Of a stretch of DNA of 64,000 nt, positions 1-10,204 are shown in pieces. A program made the translations under genes and the position numbers. How positions within the stretch are numbered: position 1 is the stretch's first letter; the number at the start of each line of letters is the position of its first letter. This stretch comes from Alkalibaculum sporogenes (GTDB lineage: Bacteria > Bacillota > Clostridia > Eubacteriales > Alkalibacteraceae): assembly GCF_009362815.1 (NCBI RefSeq), contig NZ_WHNX01000007.1, positions 1 through 64,000 of the forward strand, read 5' to 3'. The notes below the pieces were generated by a model. That model was given only the letters and a program-made list of their open reading frames with translations. It did no database searches and was not told where the DNA came from.

Positions 1-101
<101 letters not shown>

Positions 102-281
102 AAACTAATTTTGCTGGCATTACTTTTGTTGCTTTGTTGCTTACAACTTTCATCGTAAGTCTTATACTATTTTGTTTAGGTTGTGTGCACTATTCTATTT
201 TCAAATACCTATGTTGTTCTTCCTTATATCTACAATGCTTACTTCCTAGCCTTGTCCGCTTCTCTCGGAGCGACTCTTACT

Positions 282-310
282 ATTCTAGTGCAATTCATCA
301 ATTTTGTCAA
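282..310 (-). promoter_or_regulatory. rRNA promoter P2
   Basis: On the minus strand TTGACA (305-310) is followed after exactly 17 bases by TAGAAT (282-287). It lies about 180 bases upstream of the 16S 5' end and faces it. Together with P1 it forms a tandem sigma-A promoter pair of the kind usual for Firmicute rRNA operons. Confidence 0.8.
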
Positions 311-431
311 CTGTTTTTTTCATTTATCGTCATTATAATTTATACCCTTTATAATCAAATACTAAACATGCAATTTTAGCTTTCCACTATTAAATTTCTA
401 TTCTTCAGAACAACTTGTTAGTGGATTTCTT

Positions 432-460
432 ATTATAGACTCTCTTCTTAACATTGTCAA
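432..460 (-). promoter_or_regulatory. rRNA promoter P1
   Basis: On the minus strand a perfect TTGACA (455-460), 17-base spacer and perfect TATAAT (432-437). It lies about 150 bases upstream of P2 in the same direction. Nothing in 100-540 supports a protein gene; the stretch is rRNA promoter and leader. Confidence 0.85.
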
Positions 461-546
461 CACTGTTATTGATAGTAATTTTTCCCATATGATTGTACTC
501 ATCTTTATCAATGTATATTCTGTCCAATAGCAAACATTAAAGTTTT

Positions 547-579
547 AAGAATCCTCATAATCGGATTATGAGGATTCTT
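547..579 (-). terminator. Hairpin terminator after leuB
   Basis: A perfect inverted repeat with 16-base arms (547-562 and 564-579) lies 18 bases beyond the leuB stop codon. The T-tract on the minus-strand side is poor (TTAAAACTTTAAT), so it may be a weak terminator; it also shields the rRNA promoters from ilv-leu operon read-through. Confidence 0.65.
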
Positions 580-596
580 CATTGTAATATTTGTTG

Positions 597-1670
597 TTAA
601 ATATTCTTAAGTATCACTTGTGTCATCTCTTTAGTTCCTAATGCATTATCCCCTTTAGACACTATATCTAAAGTTCTATGTCCCTCATCAAGAGCTTTTT
701 TAACTGCAAACTCTATATTTTCTGATTCTTCACTTAAATTAAATGAATACTTCAGCATCATAGCAATTGACATAATTGTTGCTATAGGATTTGCTTTTCC
801 TTGCCCTGCTATATCAGGTGCTGATCCATGTACTGGTTCATACATACCCTTATTATTTTCTCCTAGACTAGCTGAAGGTAACATTCCAATAGACCCCGTT
901 ATCATACTTGCTTCATCTGATAAAATATCTCCAAACATGTTTTCTGTTACAATTACATCAAATTGTTGTGGATATCTCACTAGCTGCATTGCTGCATTAT
1001 CTACGTACATATGATTAAGGGTTACATCTGGATAGTCTTTAGCAACCTCTTCTACTGTTTTTCTCCAAAGACGCGAACTCTCTAAAATATTAGCTTTATC
1101 TACACTAGTTAGAATTTTGCTCCTTTTTTGAGCCATGTTAAATGCCACTTTTGCTATTCTCTCTATTTCTTGTTTTGAGTAGATCATAATATCATATGCA
1201 GCCATACCCATTTCAGTTTCTTTATACCCTCGATCACCGAAATAAATACCGCCTGTTAATTCTCTTACCACACAAATATCTAATCCCTCTCCTATGATCT
1301 CCGGTTTTAATGGGCATGCGTCAGATAGTGCTTCAAATAATATTGCAGGTCTTAAGTTTGCATAGAGTCCTAGTCCTTTTCTCAAACCTAACAATGCAGC
1401 TTCTGGTCTTTTATCTCCTGGTAGATCATCCCACTTAGGTCCGCCTACAGCCCCAAGTATTACAGCATCACTATTTCTACATATTTCTAGAGTTTCTTCA
1501 GGTAATGGATTATTGTAAACATCATAAGCCACTCCACCTGCTAAAACTTCCTCGTATTTAAAATTATGCTTGTATTTTTTCCCTATTTCATTTAAAACTT
1601 CAATTGCCGCATCTACAACTTCAGGCCCTATTCCGTCACCTTTTATTACTGCTATATTATACTCCATCAT
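597..1670 (-). CDS. leuB: 3-isopropylmalate dehydrogenase LeuB
   Basis: NAD-dependent oxidative decarboxylation of 3-isopropylmalate to 4-methyl-2-oxopentanoate in leucine synthesis; the same enzyme handles (R)-beta-methylmalate to 2-oxobutyrate in the citramalate route to isoleucine. The 357-residue length is normal. Visible family marks: GDGIGPEVV near residues 11-19, the isocitrate/isopropylmalate dehydrogenase signature around [20 protein letters not shown] (about 245-265), and [17 protein letters not shown] near 280. The start has two consecutive ATGs with AGGAGG just upstream; either could be used. It is the last gene of ilvC-ilvD-ilvB-cimA-leuB, separated from cimA by about 340 bases that hold an IS605-like relic. 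Lying next to cimA, it probably serves isoleucine at least as much as leucine. leuA and leuCD are not in the window. Confidence 0.96.
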   Translation of the reverse strand: MMEYNIAVIKGDGIGPEVVDAAIEVLNEIGKKYKHNFKYEEVLAGGVAYDVYNNPLPEETLEICRNSDAVILGAVGGPKWDDLPGDKRPEAALLGLRKGLGLYANLRPAILFEALSDACPLKPEIIGEGLDICVVRELTGGIYFGDRGYKETEMGMAAYDIMIYSKQEIERIAKVAFNMAQKRSKILTSVDKANILESSRLWRKTVEEVAKDYPDVTLNHMYVDNAAMQLVRYPQQFDVIVTENMFGDILSDEASMITGSIGMLPSASLGENNKGMYEPVHGSAPDIAGQGKANPIATIMSIAMMLKYSFNLSEESENIEFAVKKALDEGHRTLDIVSKGDNALGTKEMTQVILKNI

Positions 1671-1780
1671 ATTCCTCCTATGCTCAGCATTTATATACTC
1701 TTGTTATATACTAGTATCGATGTTATCTACCTTTTCCTAAAGTTATTCTACCTTAAAAATCAAACTATACCCTATTTGAT

Positions 1781-1948
1781 GTCGCCACCTTTATCCCCAC
1801 ATTAACAAGCACTAAGACTCCCGTCTTAGGTTGCGGGCTTCTAGCTTCTTTCAGTCGCTACAAGCCTCGCCAACCCTGATAGGGGCAATACCATTCAATT
1901 TCTTTAACCTTTCAGGTTAGACAAACCGGGTATTGCGCCCGCTTCAAG
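1781..1948 (-). mobile_element. Orphan IS200/IS605-type 3' end (omega-RNA-like) without transposase
   Basis: On the minus strand the block reads GCGACTGAAAGAAGCTAGAAGCCCGC followed by a short hairpin, the arrangement I associate with the 3' ends of tnpB elements (omega RNA plus right end). Upstream of it CGCAATACC pairs with GGTATTGCCC around a small TAACCTGAAAGGTTA hairpin. No tnpA or tnpB reading frame is present. The block lies inside the branched-chain operon between cimA and leuB, so it is transcribed with it. The identification rests on recalled motif similarity, not a database search; an unrelated structured RNA is possible. Confidence 0.45.
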
Positions 1949-2012
1949 ATTTTAAGATGATAAAAAAGATAAGTGAGGGATGAAGAAAACCCCTTCTGCA
2001 TAGAGTTTCACT

Positions 2013-3593
2013 TTATTTTTCTCGAGTTTCTATATCTTTAGTTAATTTATATTCTATTGAATCTACTAATGCATTTACACTTGCTTCAATAATATTTGTA
2101 GAAACTCCCACAGTTGTCCAATAATCCTCGCCATTTGTAGATTCTATCAGTACTCTTACTTTTGCTGCAGTATTTGTCCCATCTAATACTCTTACCTTAT
2201 AGTCTGATAAATGGAAATCTTTTAATTTTCCATAAAATAGCCCTAGTGCTTTTCTTATGGCTTTGTCGATCGCATTTACTGGTCCATTTCCTTCTGCAGC
2301 GGTTATTTCTGATTTACCATTAACCATAACTTTTATCATAGCAGAAGCAGTACAACCATCTTTCCTACCTGCTTCTTCTTCTATTATCTTATAATATTCT
2401 AAACTAAAAAATGGTTTATAAAGTCCTAAGTGTTTTCTAATTACTAATTCAAAAGAAGCTTCAGCGCCCTCAAACTGGTACCCTTGGTTTTCTAAACTCT
2501 TTAATATTTCCACAATTTCCTTAGTTTCAGTAGAGTTTTTTGTTATAGATGAGTCAATTTTATTTATCATATTTATAACCATATTTTTACCAGAAACTTC
2601 TGACATCAAGAATTTTCTATCATTGCCTACTTTTACTGGATCTATATGTTCAAATGAGCTCTTTTCCTTTATAATACCATCAATATGCATCCCACCTTTA
2701 TGGGCAAAAGCATTTACTCCCACATATGGCATGGAATGATCTAGTGTAATATTTGAGACTTCTGCAATATACCTAGCTGACGGCGTTAACTCACTCATCA
2801 TCTTATCTTCTATGCATTTATATCCCATCTTAATTTGTAAATTCGGTATTATCGTAGAAAGATTCGCATTTCCTGTTCTTTCCCCAATGCCTAGAAAAGT
2901 ACCTTGGACATGTCTCGCCCCAGCTTTTACTGCCATAAGCGAACTAGCAACTCCAACTCCTATATCATTGTGACAATGAATACCTAAATCACAAGTTAAA
3001 TTTAATAATAATTGCTTTGTAATATCATAGACATCATCAGACAGAGTTCCACCATTAGTGTCGCATAGCACTAGACAATCCGCCCCTGCTGACTCAGCAG
3101 CTTTTAAAGTTTCTAACGCATATGTGGAATTAGACTTAAATCCATCAAAAAAATGTTCTGCATCGTATATAACTTCTCTTCCTTGGCTTTTAAGGTATTT
3201 TATAGTATCATAAATCATCTTTATATTTTCTTCTAATGTAGTCATTATTACGTTTTTAACATGGAAATCCCAACTCTTTCCAAATATGCTAATAGCTTTC
3301 GTATTGGCAGATAAAAGATCCTGTACATTTTTATCTTTAACTACATCCGTGTCTTTTCTCCTTGTACTACCAAAAGCTACTAAAGTCGCATTTTTAAACG
3401 GATACTTATTTATTACATCAAAATATTCTCGATCTTTTAAGTTGGATCCTGGATTACCTGCTTCTATATAATCTATACCTAAATGATCTAGTTGTTTTGT
3501 AATCTTTATCTTATCTTCTAGGGAATAGGAAATTCCACTTCCCTGGGCTCCATCCCGTAGGGATGAATCGAATATATGAATCTTTTCATTCAT
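2013..3593 (-). CDS. cimA: (R)-citramalate synthase CimA
   Basis: Condenses pyruvate with acetyl-CoA to (R)-citramalate, the first step of the threonine-independent route to 2-oxobutyrate and isoleucine. A DRE-TIM metallolyase barrel occupies the N-terminal half, with the DSSLRDGAQGSG active-site segment near residues 9-20 and metal-binding HCHNDIGVG near 205. The C-terminal part (about 400-515) is the LeuA-type regulatory dimer domain that binds the feedback inhibitor. The long form of about 526 residues matches the CimA branch rather than 2-isopropylmalate synthase LeuA. I chose the ATG at 3593; an upstream in-frame GTG (3602) overlaps the GGGTGAG ribosome site. Its position upstream of leuB and downstream of ilvB fits a pyruvate-to-isoleucine operon. 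Confidence 0.92.
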   Translation of the reverse strand: MNEKIHIFDSSLRDGAQGSGISYSLEDKIKITKQLDHLGIDYIEAGNPGSNLKDREYFDVINKYPFKNATLVAFGSTRRKDTDVVKDKNVQDLLSANTKAISIFGKSWDFHVKNVIMTTLEENIKMIYDTIKYLKSQGREVIYDAEHFFDGFKSNSTYALETLKAAESAGADCLVLCDTNGGTLSDDVYDITKQLLLNLTCDLGIHCHNDIGVGVASSLMAVKAGARHVQGTFLGIGERTGNANLSTIIPNLQIKMGYKCIEDKMMSELTPSARYIAEVSNITLDHSMPYVGVNAFAHKGGMHIDGIIKEKSSFEHIDPVKVGNDRKFLMSEVSGKNMVINMINKIDSSITKNSTETKEIVEILKSLENQGYQFEGAEASFELVIRKHLGLYKPFFSLEYYKIIEEEAGRKDGCTASAMIKVMVNGKSEITAAEGNGPVNAIDKAIRKALGLFYGKLKDFHLSDYKVRVLDGTNTAAKVRVLIESTNGEDYWTTVGVSTNIIEASVNALVDSIEYKLTKDIETREK

Positions 3594-3741
3594 GTGTCTC
3601 ACCCGTTTTTCCTTAACTTTTAAATTTCCAAACTAATCTGCCGCTGGATTGATTTCACATTACATATTTACTATCTCACCTTGCCCACCTTCAGATGTTC
3701 TCTATTCTCCAGCATTTATAGGATTTTTGATGTGGTCATAT

Positions 3742-5406
3742 CTAATACTGGTCTGCTATGAAATCTTCTATGGCCTCTCCTGGAGGCACAATTGGCAGTA
3801 CACAATCATCTTTGTCTACTTTACATTCTAATAATATCGGACTAGACAATTCTCCTAAATTATCGACAAAATCTTCAAGATCATCTAAATTATCAACTTT
3901 TTTAGCTTTTATGCCATATGCTTTAGCCAAACATATATAATCTAATATATCTGAATTATCTGTTGCCATATATCTTTTTTGACTAAACATTTTTTGCCAT
4001 TGTCTTACCATACCTAATGTACTATTGTTAACTAGTACTATAAGAATGGGTATCTTATACTCTGCAATAGTTAATAACTCATTACAGGTCATTCTAAATC
4101 CACCATCTCCGATGAATAAAATAACTGGTTTTCCTGGATTGCCAATCTTACTCCCAATAGACGCTCCTATACCAAAACCCATAGTTCCAAGACCACCCGA
4201 TGTAACGAAGTTTGTTTGTTGATTAAAATTCCAGTATTGAGCTGTCCACATTTGATGTTGCCCAACATCAGTTACAATGATAGCTTCTTCATCATATTTT
4301 TTATTAATGGTCTCAATAATATTCTTCGCGACGAAGTCTCTATCGCTACAGGCAACTGGCATTTTCCATTGGTTAATAGTTGAGTTCCAATCCTGCCGAC
4401 TATTTATCTCTACTTTTTCAATTACCTTTTCAAGAGAACCTTTAATATCACATATATAGGATAAATATGTGATCATATTTTTATCTATCTCGGTATTATC
4501 AATGTCAAAATGGATTATCTTTGCATTTGGAGCAAACCTATCTTTTTTTCCTATTACTCTATCGCTAAACCTAGCTCCTATAGCTATAAATAGGTCGCAT
4601 TGTGTCACTGCTAAATTTGCTTCTTTAAATCCATGCATTCCTACTAATCCCAATGATAGGGGAGCCTTACGGTCTATAGTAGATAATCCCATCAGAGTAT
4701 TTACTACTGGTATACCAGCCTTTTCAGCTAATTCGACCATTACCTGCGACGCTTTAGAAATTTTGACTCCTCCACCAGCATATATAACAGGTCGTTTTGA
4801 ATCATTAATTAAGGTTGCAACAATTAAAGCATCTTCTTCTTCTATAACTTTCTCGGTACCATTATTTTGTACTATACTTCTGGGTTTAAAATCAATCTTA
4901 GTCATAAATACATCTTTAGGAATATCAATTAGTACAGGTCCGGGTCTATCTGAATTAGCTATATCAAAAGCCCTAATAACAGCACCTTCTATATCGTCAA
5001 TACTTCTTACCAGAATATTATGTTTTGTTATAGGCATGGTCACACCAGTTATATCTATTTCTTGGAATGAATCTTTTCCAAGTAGTGCATTTCCAACTTG
5101 ACCAGTAATTACTACCATAGGGACAGAATCCATATATGCTGTAGCAATTCCTGTAACTGTATTTGTAGCACCGGGTCCTGACGTAACCATGCACACTCCT
5201 GTTTTGCCAGTAGTTCTAGAGTATCCATCTGCTGCATGGGCAGCACCTTGTTCATGAGCAGTTCTATATATCTTGAAGTGCTCTTGTTCATCATACAACG
5301 CATCGAATAAAGGTATTACTGCTCCACCAGGATATCCAAAAATAGTATCTACATCTTGCTTCTTTAGACACTCTAATAATATTTGAGCTCCACTCATTAT
5401 ACCCAT
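3742..5406 (-). CDS. ilvB: Acetolactate synthase, large (catalytic) subunit
   Basis: ThDP enzyme that makes acetolactate (valine, leucine) or acetohydroxybutyrate (isoleucine). The catalytic glutamate sits in AHEQGAAHAADGY, and the ThDP motif GDGGFRMT...NN lies near residues 430-460. Length is 554 residues, usual for the family. The start is the ATG at 5406 with AAGGGGGAA seven bases upstream; the longer in-frame reading to 5451 has no ribosome site. A notable absence is the regulatory subunit ilvN, which normally follows ilvB; none is encoded in this operon, so it must be elsewhere or the enzyme works without it. A 114-base gap separates it from ilvD and no promoter is evident there. Confidence 0.95.
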   Translation of the reverse strand: MGIMSGAQILLECLKKQDVDTIFGYPGGAVIPLFDALYDEQEHFKIYRTAHEQGAAHAADGYSRTTGKTGVCMVTSGPGATNTVTGIATAYMDSVPMVVITGQVGNALLGKDSFQEIDITGVTMPITKHNILVRSIDDIEGAVIRAFDIANSDRPGPVLIDIPKDVFMTKIDFKPRSIVQNNGTEKVIEEEDALIVATLINDSKRPVIYAGGGVKISKASQVMVELAEKAGIPVVNTLMGLSTIDRKAPLSLGLVGMHGFKEANLAVTQCDLFIAIGARFSDRVIGKKDRFAPNAKIIHFDIDNTEIDKNMITYLSYICDIKGSLEKVIEKVEINSRQDWNSTINQWKMPVACSDRDFVAKNIIETINKKYDEEAIIVTDVGQHQMWTAQYWNFNQQTNFVTSGGLGTMGFGIGASIGSKIGNPGKPVILFIGDGGFRMTCNELLTIAEYKIPILIVLVNNSTLGMVRQWQKMFSQKRYMATDNSDILDYICLAKAYGIKAKKVDNLDDLEDFVDNLGELSSPILLECKVDKDDCVLPIVPPGEAIEDFIADQY

Positions 5407-5520
5407 AATATGTTCCCCCTTAAAATCCAGATGTGCTAATGTCCTACCCAATAGTTTTTACCTATTCACTCAGTTCCCCAACTTTTTTATCTATATTTAT
5501 TTGTAGTATTTCTCATAAAA

Positions 5521-7176
5521 TTAGTTATGCACAGCTCCTGTAGATGCAGAAGACACGCTATCACGGTATTTTTTCAAAGCTCCCTCTACTTCTGGCAGTT
5601 TTATTACTAATCTTTTTCTTCTTTCTTCTAATTCATCATCGTTTACTTCCATATTTAGGGTTCCATTAATAATATCAATATTTATTCTGTCTCCATTTTC
5701 AACTAAAGCTATAGGGCCACCTTCACATGCCTCAGGAGAAACATGTCCAATTGCTGCACCTCTTGTCCCACCAGAAAATCTACCATCGGTGATAAGTGCA
5801 ACGTCTTTATCTAACCCCATTCCAGCCAGCGCTGCTGTTGGAGCAAGCATTTCTCTCATTCCAGGACCACCTTTAGGACCTTCAAATCGAATGACGATAC
5901 AATCCCCTTTATTGATTTTGCCATCAAAGATAGCTGCAGATGCGTCTTCTTCACAATCAAAAACTCTAGCTACTGTTTGTTTACACATCATTTCTTTTGC
6001 TACAGCAGATTGTTTTACTACTGCTCCGTCTGGAGCAATATTACCTCTAAGAACACGTATCCCACCTGTTTCACTATAGGGTTGTTCGATATCTGCAATT
6101 ATATCATTACCAACTTTTTCTTTACCTTTGATCTGTTCGCCAATTGTGAGACCGCTAACAGTTAAAGCCTCTAGGTTTAACAGATTTTTCTTGCTAAGCT
6201 CATTCAAAACAGCCATTATACCACCTGCTTCATGTAGATTTTCTATATGGTTCGGTCCTGCAGGACTTAATCTACATAGATTTGGTGTTTTTTGACTTAT
6301 TTCATTTATTTTATCTAAGTCAAATTCTACTTTTGCCTCGTGGGCAATCGCTGTTAGATGCAAAACAGTATTTGTTGAGCATCCTAAAGCCATATCAGCA
6401 GTAAGTGCATTTTCAAAAGCTTTATCATTTAAAATATCTCTTGGTTTGATATCGTTCTTTACAAGCTCCATTATCTTCATACCTGATAATTTGGCCAACC
6501 TTTTTCTATCAGCATATACACTAGGTATAGTCCCATTACCAGGCAAAGCCATTCCTAGAACTTCAGTCATACAATTCATAGAATTAGCAGTAAACATACC
6601 AGCACAAGAACCACATGTTGGACATGCTGAATTCTCTAATTCTATCAGTTCTTCTTCTTTCATATCCTTGTTACTAACCGCTCCAACGCCTTCAAAAACA
6701 GTTATAAGATCTACTTTATTCCCTTTGTATTTACCAGCAAGCATTGGTCCACCACTAACTACTATAGCAGGTATATTTAATCTAGCTGCTGCCATTAACA
6801 CGGCAGGCACTGTCTTATCACAATTAGGTATTAATACAATACCATCTAATCCATGCGCTTTTACCATAATCTCAATGCTATCAGCTATTAACTCCCTACT
6901 AGGAAGTGAATACTTCATTCCAATATGATTCATACTTATGCCATCACATACTGCTATAAAAGGAAATTCCATGGGGGTTCCCCCAGCCATGATCACCCCT
7001 TTTTTGGCAGCCTCTGCAATAGTTCTAAGTTCCACATGTCCTGGTACTATCTCATTAAATGAATTTGCTATTCCAATTAACGGTTTTCTCAGTTCCTCAT
7101 CGGTATATCCGCTGGCTTTAAATAGAGATCTATGTGGTGATTTTTGAAATCCACTTTTTACATCTTCGCTGCTCAT
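5521..7176 (-). CDS. ilvD: Dihydroxy-acid dehydratase IlvD
   Basis: Dehydrates 2,3-dihydroxyisovalerate or 2,3-dihydroxy-3-methylvalerate to the 2-oxo acid, third common step for valine and isoleucine. Iron-sulfur cluster ligands are visible: cysteine in [10 protein letters not shown] near residue 120 and [18 protein letters not shown] near 190. The C-terminal signature [19 protein letters not shown] lies near 465. Full length at 551 residues. AAGGAGATG precedes the ATG. It starts 13 bases after ilvC ends, so the two are co-translated from the T-box-controlled message. Confidence 0.96.
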   Translation of the reverse strand: MSSEDVKSGFQKSPHRSLFKASGYTDEELRKPLIGIANSFNEIVPGHVELRTIAEAAKKGVIMAGGTPMEFPFIAVCDGISMNHIGMKYSLPSRELIADSIEIMVKAHGLDGIVLIPNCDKTVPAVLMAAARLNIPAIVVSGGPMLAGKYKGNKVDLITVFEGVGAVSNKDMKEEELIELENSACPTCGSCAGMFTANSMNCMTEVLGMALPGNGTIPSVYADRKRLAKLSGMKIMELVKNDIKPRDILNDKAFENALTADMALGCSTNTVLHLTAIAHEAKVEFDLDKINEISQKTPNLCRLSPAGPNHIENLHEAGGIMAVLNELSKKNLLNLEALTVSGLTIGEQIKGKEKVGNDIIADIEQPYSETGGIRVLRGNIAPDGAVVKQSAVAKEMMCKQTVARVFDCEEDASAAIFDGKINKGDCIVIRFEGPKGGPGMREMLAPTAALAGMGLDKDVALITDGRFSGGTRGAAIGHVSPEACEGGPIALVENGDRINIDIINGTLNMEVNDDELEERRKRLVIKLPEVEGALKKYRDSVSSASTGAVHN

Positions 7177-7189
7177 TTATTTCATCTCC

Positions 7190-8188
7190 TTAATTTTTTG
7201 CTTTAAGCCAAGGCATCATGCTTCTTAATTTCTTGCCAACTTTTTCTACTAAGTGATCACTTTCAATTCTTCTCATAGAGTTAAAATATGGTCTATTAAC
7301 ATTATTCTCGCTCAACCATTCTTTAGCAAAAGTTCCATTTTGAATTTCTTCTAATACTTTTTTCATTTCTTTTCTAGTATCTTCTGTTACAATCCTTCTA
7401 CCAATTCTATAATCTCCATATTCAGCAGTATCACTGATTGAATATCTCATTTTTTCAAATCCACCTTCTGCAATTAAATCGATAATTAGTTTCATTTCAT
7501 TTACACACTCAAAATATGCACTTTCTGGTTGATACCCTGCTTCGACTAAAGTATCAAATCCAGCCTTCATAAGTTCAGTAACTCCCCCACAAAGAACAGC
7601 TTGCTCTCCAAATAAATCTGTTTCTGTTTCTTCTTTAAAAGTTGTTTCTAGTACTCCTGCTCTTGAACCACCAATTCCTGCCGCGTATGCTAATGCAATT
7701 TCTTTAGTGTCTCCGGTAACATCTTGATGAATTGCTACTAAACAAGGAACTCCTTTTCCTTCTTGATACATTCTTCTAACTATATGGCCTGGTCCTTTTG
7801 GAGCTATCATAAATACATTTACATCTGTTGGTGGAACAACTTGACTATATAGAATGTTGAATCCATGTGCAAAAACTATAGATTTTCCTTTTGTTAAGTT
7901 CGGTAGAATATCTTCTTTAAACAAAGAAGGTTGTTTTTCGTCATTTACTAATATCATAATAACATCTGATTCTTTCGTTGCTTCAGAAGTAGTAGCTACT
8001 TTAAGTCCAGCTTCTTCTGCAATAGACCACGATTTGCTTCCTTTATATAATCCAATTACAACGTCAACACCACTTTCTTTTAAATTAAGAGCATGAGCAT
8101 GACCTTGACTCCCGTATCCTATAATGGCTACTTTTTTTCCTTTAAGATAATCTAAATTACAATCTTGTTCATAATACATTTTACTCAT
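7190..8188 (-). CDS. ilvC: Ketol-acid reductoisomerase IlvC
   Basis: NADPH- and Mg-dependent isomerisation and reduction of acetolactate or acetohydroxybutyrate. The Rossmann motif [18 protein letters not shown] is at residues 23-40, followed by serine- and lysine-bearing residues (YKGSKSW) that favour NADPH. The acidic metal ligands are in [14 protein letters not shown] near 190. At 332 residues it is the short class I enzyme. The ribosome site is TAGGAGGAAT. First gene of the operon; the 5' leader is an isoleucine-type T-box. Confidence 0.96.
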   Translation of the reverse strand: MSKMYYEQDCNLDYLKGKKVAIIGYGSQGHAHALNLKESGVDVVIGLYKGSKSWSIAEEAGLKVATTSEATKESDVIMILVNDEKQPSLFKEDILPNLTKGKSIVFAHGFNILYSQVVPPTDVNVFMIAPKGPGHIVRRMYQEGKGVPCLVAIHQDVTGDTKEIALAYAAGIGGSRAGVLETTFKEETETDLFGEQAVLCGGVTELMKAGFDTLVEAGYQPESAYFECVNEMKLIIDLIAEGGFEKMRYSISDTAEYGDYRIGRRIVTEDTRKEMKKVLEEIQNGTFAKEWLSENNVNRPYFNSMRRIESDHLVEKVGKKLRSMMPWLKAKN

Positions 8189-8240
8189 TGATAATTCCTC
8201 CTAAGATTTGATTAATTATTTTATACTTACTATCATATAA

Positions 8241-8550
8241 TAAAAATCCTTCATTCCTACAAGTATAAATATACTCATAGGGACGAAGGATTTATAATCA
8301 TCGTGGTACCACCCTAATTTACAGTTTCTTAAAACTGACTCAACTTTTCAGGTCGGAAGTTAATCTACAACCCTATTTATATATCGGTAAAAACCGTCCT
8401 AACCTACTAAGAGTACTTTTCAGCTAAGATACTCGGAAGTGAGTATTGCATACCAACCTAACGCTAATTTCCACCATTCATTAGCTCTCTTTAGTTAAGT
8501 CTATAGGTACTTTTCTCTTCGTCATCGCATTTATTATATTAAATTATATT
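8241..8550 (-). promoter_or_regulatory. T-box leader of the ilv-cimA-leuB operon (specifier probably AUC, isoleucine)
   Basis: The hallmark T-box AGGGTGGTACCACG is on the minus strand at 8302-8315. Downstream is a terminator with arms 8245-8252 and 8285-8292 and a TTTTTATT tail, so the antiterminator and terminator are both visible. Aligning the specifier region with the methionine T-box in this window (GAAT-ATG there, GAGT-ATC here) puts the specifier at 8428-8430 as AUC, isoleucine. Uncharged tRNA-Ile would therefore switch on the whole operon. The specifier call is by alignment of two leaders only. Confidence 0.92.
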
Positions 8551-8556
8551 AGACAT

Positions 8557-8585
8557 ATTATAAGTCTACTAAGGTAAAGTGTCAA
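8557..8585 (-). promoter_or_regulatory. Promoter of the ilvC T-box operon
   Basis: Perfect TTGACA (8580-8585) and TATAAT (8557-8562) with a 17-base spacer on the minus strand, placed so that transcription starts at about 8550, at the 5' end of the T-box stem I region. Confidence 0.85.
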
Positions 8586-8637
8586 GTGATTTCTAATATT
8601 TTCACTTCATTTTTAAAGTGTTATACTCTCTGTACCC

Positions 8638-9603
8638 TTATGTCGTTGCTACTTCGCTCTTTATGCTACTTTTATACATACTTCTTCCATCTAATGAAAA
8701 ACTCCGTTCAGAAAATTCACCTTCACTCACATTGGACAATAGTTTATTCATTGCATACATTCTTGCATCTACTATGTCTAAATAATGTAACAATTCTGCC
8801 TCTGGTATAAGAGGCTTTTTAGGACTACCATACTCTGGATGATAGTGATGAGATAGTATCATATGTTGTATTAATAACTTAATTTCATCATCAATATCTA
8901 GCTCTCTAGCAACCCTGTCTATTTCGTTAATGCCTTGAATAATATGTCCCAATAATTTTCCTTGTGTTGAGTAATTCTCCACTATCCCTAATTCATTTGA
9001 TATAATTTCATCAACTTTTGAAAGGTCGTGCAGAATAACTCCACTATATAGTAAGTCTGTATTAATAAATCCATAGGACTCACTAATTTTTTCACCTAAA
9101 TTAAGCATAGTGGTTATATGAAATAGCAAACCACCTTTAATATCATGATGATGCGTTTTTGCTGCAGGATAATATTTTAATTTTTCTTCTTTACTATTAA
9201 ATAAGACCCTCGTTAATTCTTTAATTTGATCATTAGATATTTTATCTATATACTCATTTACTTCTTCTATCATACACTCTGAGGAAGTTGGAGCAGCTTC
9301 TACATAATCTTCGATATTCACCTCATCAGACTCTACTACTAATCTAATTTTATCAATATTTAATTGCTTCTTATTATTATATTTTTGAACCATACCTGAT
9401 ACTTTAACCATAACTCCAGTCTTAAACTTATTTAAGTCTATTTCTACAGCACTCCATATCTTTCCATTTATTTCTTCTCTATTGGTGTCAGCTAGATTTA
9501 CGTCTATATATACTGACTCATTTTTAGAAGTTCTTGCTTCTATCTTCTTTATTATAAAAAATTCTAGGATTTTCTGATTGTAATTAAATTCTTGAATATT
9601 CAT
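8638..9603 (-). CDS. yhaM: 3'-5' exoribonuclease YhaM family
   Basis: Cytoplasmic 3'-to-5' exonuclease that trims single-stranded RNA and can act on DNA. The N-terminal part (about 1-110) has the OB-fold nucleic acid binding layout, with VYIDVNLAD and VMVKVSGMVQKYNNKKQL. The C-terminal HD phosphohydrolase domain shows HHHDIKGGLLFH near 152 and VILHDLSKVDE near 190, plus a further LSHHYHPEYG near 250 that fits metal binding. Length 321 residues is close to the Bacillus subtilis protein. It stands alone between the ilvC promoter and a small membrane protein gene and is probably monocistronic or co-transcribed with the upstream 94-residue gene. Confidence 0.9.
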   Translation of the reverse strand: MNIQEFNYNQKILEFFIIKKIEARTSKNESVYIDVNLADTNREEINGKIWSAVEIDLNKFKTGVMVKVSGMVQKYNNKKQLNIDKIRLVVESDEVNIEDYVEAAPTSSECMIEEVNEYIDKISNDQIKELTRVLFNSKEEKLKYYPAAKTHHHDIKGGLLFHITTMLNLGEKISESYGFINTDLLYSGVILHDLSKVDEIISNELGIVENYSTQGKLLGHIIQGINEIDRVARELDIDDEIKLLIQHMILSHHYHPEYGSPKKPLIPEAELLHYLDIVDARMYAMNKLLSNVSEGEFSERSFSLDGRSMYKSSIKSEVATT

Positions 9604-9667
9604 TTTAATCTCCTTTTCATACTATATTTAGAGTAGCTTGATTAACATTAATCAAGTACAATCTTGT

Positions 9668-9952
9668 TTAATTAACAAATAGCCCAATAAGACCAAACAA
9701 TGCTAAAGTACATATATACGTTAACTTTCTAAGATGTCTATTGGAGTTTTTATAAAATCCTAATGCACCCAAAGCGCCAAACCAAGCAAATACTGGATTA
9801 TAATATTTTAAAAAGTACAAAGCACACAATCCTGATAGCCAAAAATATTTATTTTTACTAAAAACACGTTTTACTTCGCTTTTAGCTTCTTCATACCGTA
9901 ATTGTCTATTGTCAATTTTATAATTATCTTTTTTTTTCTTTTTTCTTTTCAT
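9668..9952 (-). CDS. Small basic membrane protein, unknown function
   Basis: The 94-residue product begins with a highly basic stretch (MKRKKKKKDNYK), continues with a charged helix to about residue 35 and then has two to three hydrophobic segments (about 38-48, 52-66 and 76-93), suggesting a cytosolic N-terminus and a membrane-embedded C-terminal half. I do not recognise a family. The gene lies 64 bases upstream of yhaM in the same direction. A poly-lysine start can resemble low-complexity noise, but hydrophobic organisation and position support a real gene. Confidence 0.6.
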   Translation of the reverse strand: MKRKKKKKDNYKIDNRQLRYEEAKSEVKRVFSKNKYFWLSGLCALYFLKYYNPVFAWFGALGALGFYKNSNRHLRKLTYICTLALFGLIGLFVN

Positions 9953-10204
9953 ACTCCTACCTCACTTCACTTCACTTAGAATTATAGTATTTTTAAGATA
10001 AATATTCAACATATTATATATTACAGATTTCTACTATACTATCAAGTCGATTATTATACTTGTAGCTTTCCGTCAATTCTTAAAAGAAGGTTATCATCTA
10101 CTACCAAATGTCTAAGATCGATTTAGCGTATACTTTTATAGATATTCTTACCAAGTCAGGCTCCTACTCAACTACAAGAAACACGCTTTGCGAGTTTCTC
10201 GTGG

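Noticed and set aside
134-379. 81-codon plus-strand frame upstream of the 16S gene
   Set aside because: It lies across the two minus-strand rRNA promoters, has no ribosome site and looks like AT-rich chance sequence.
4469-5101. 210-codon plus-strand frame opposite ilvB
   Set aside because: Antisense shadow of a clearly coding conserved gene; no ribosome site and no family resemblance.
3742-5406. Frameshifted or fused ilvN within or after ilvB
   Set aside because: The 3603-3741 gap is too short for an ACT-domain subunit and ilvB ends at the normal C-terminus.
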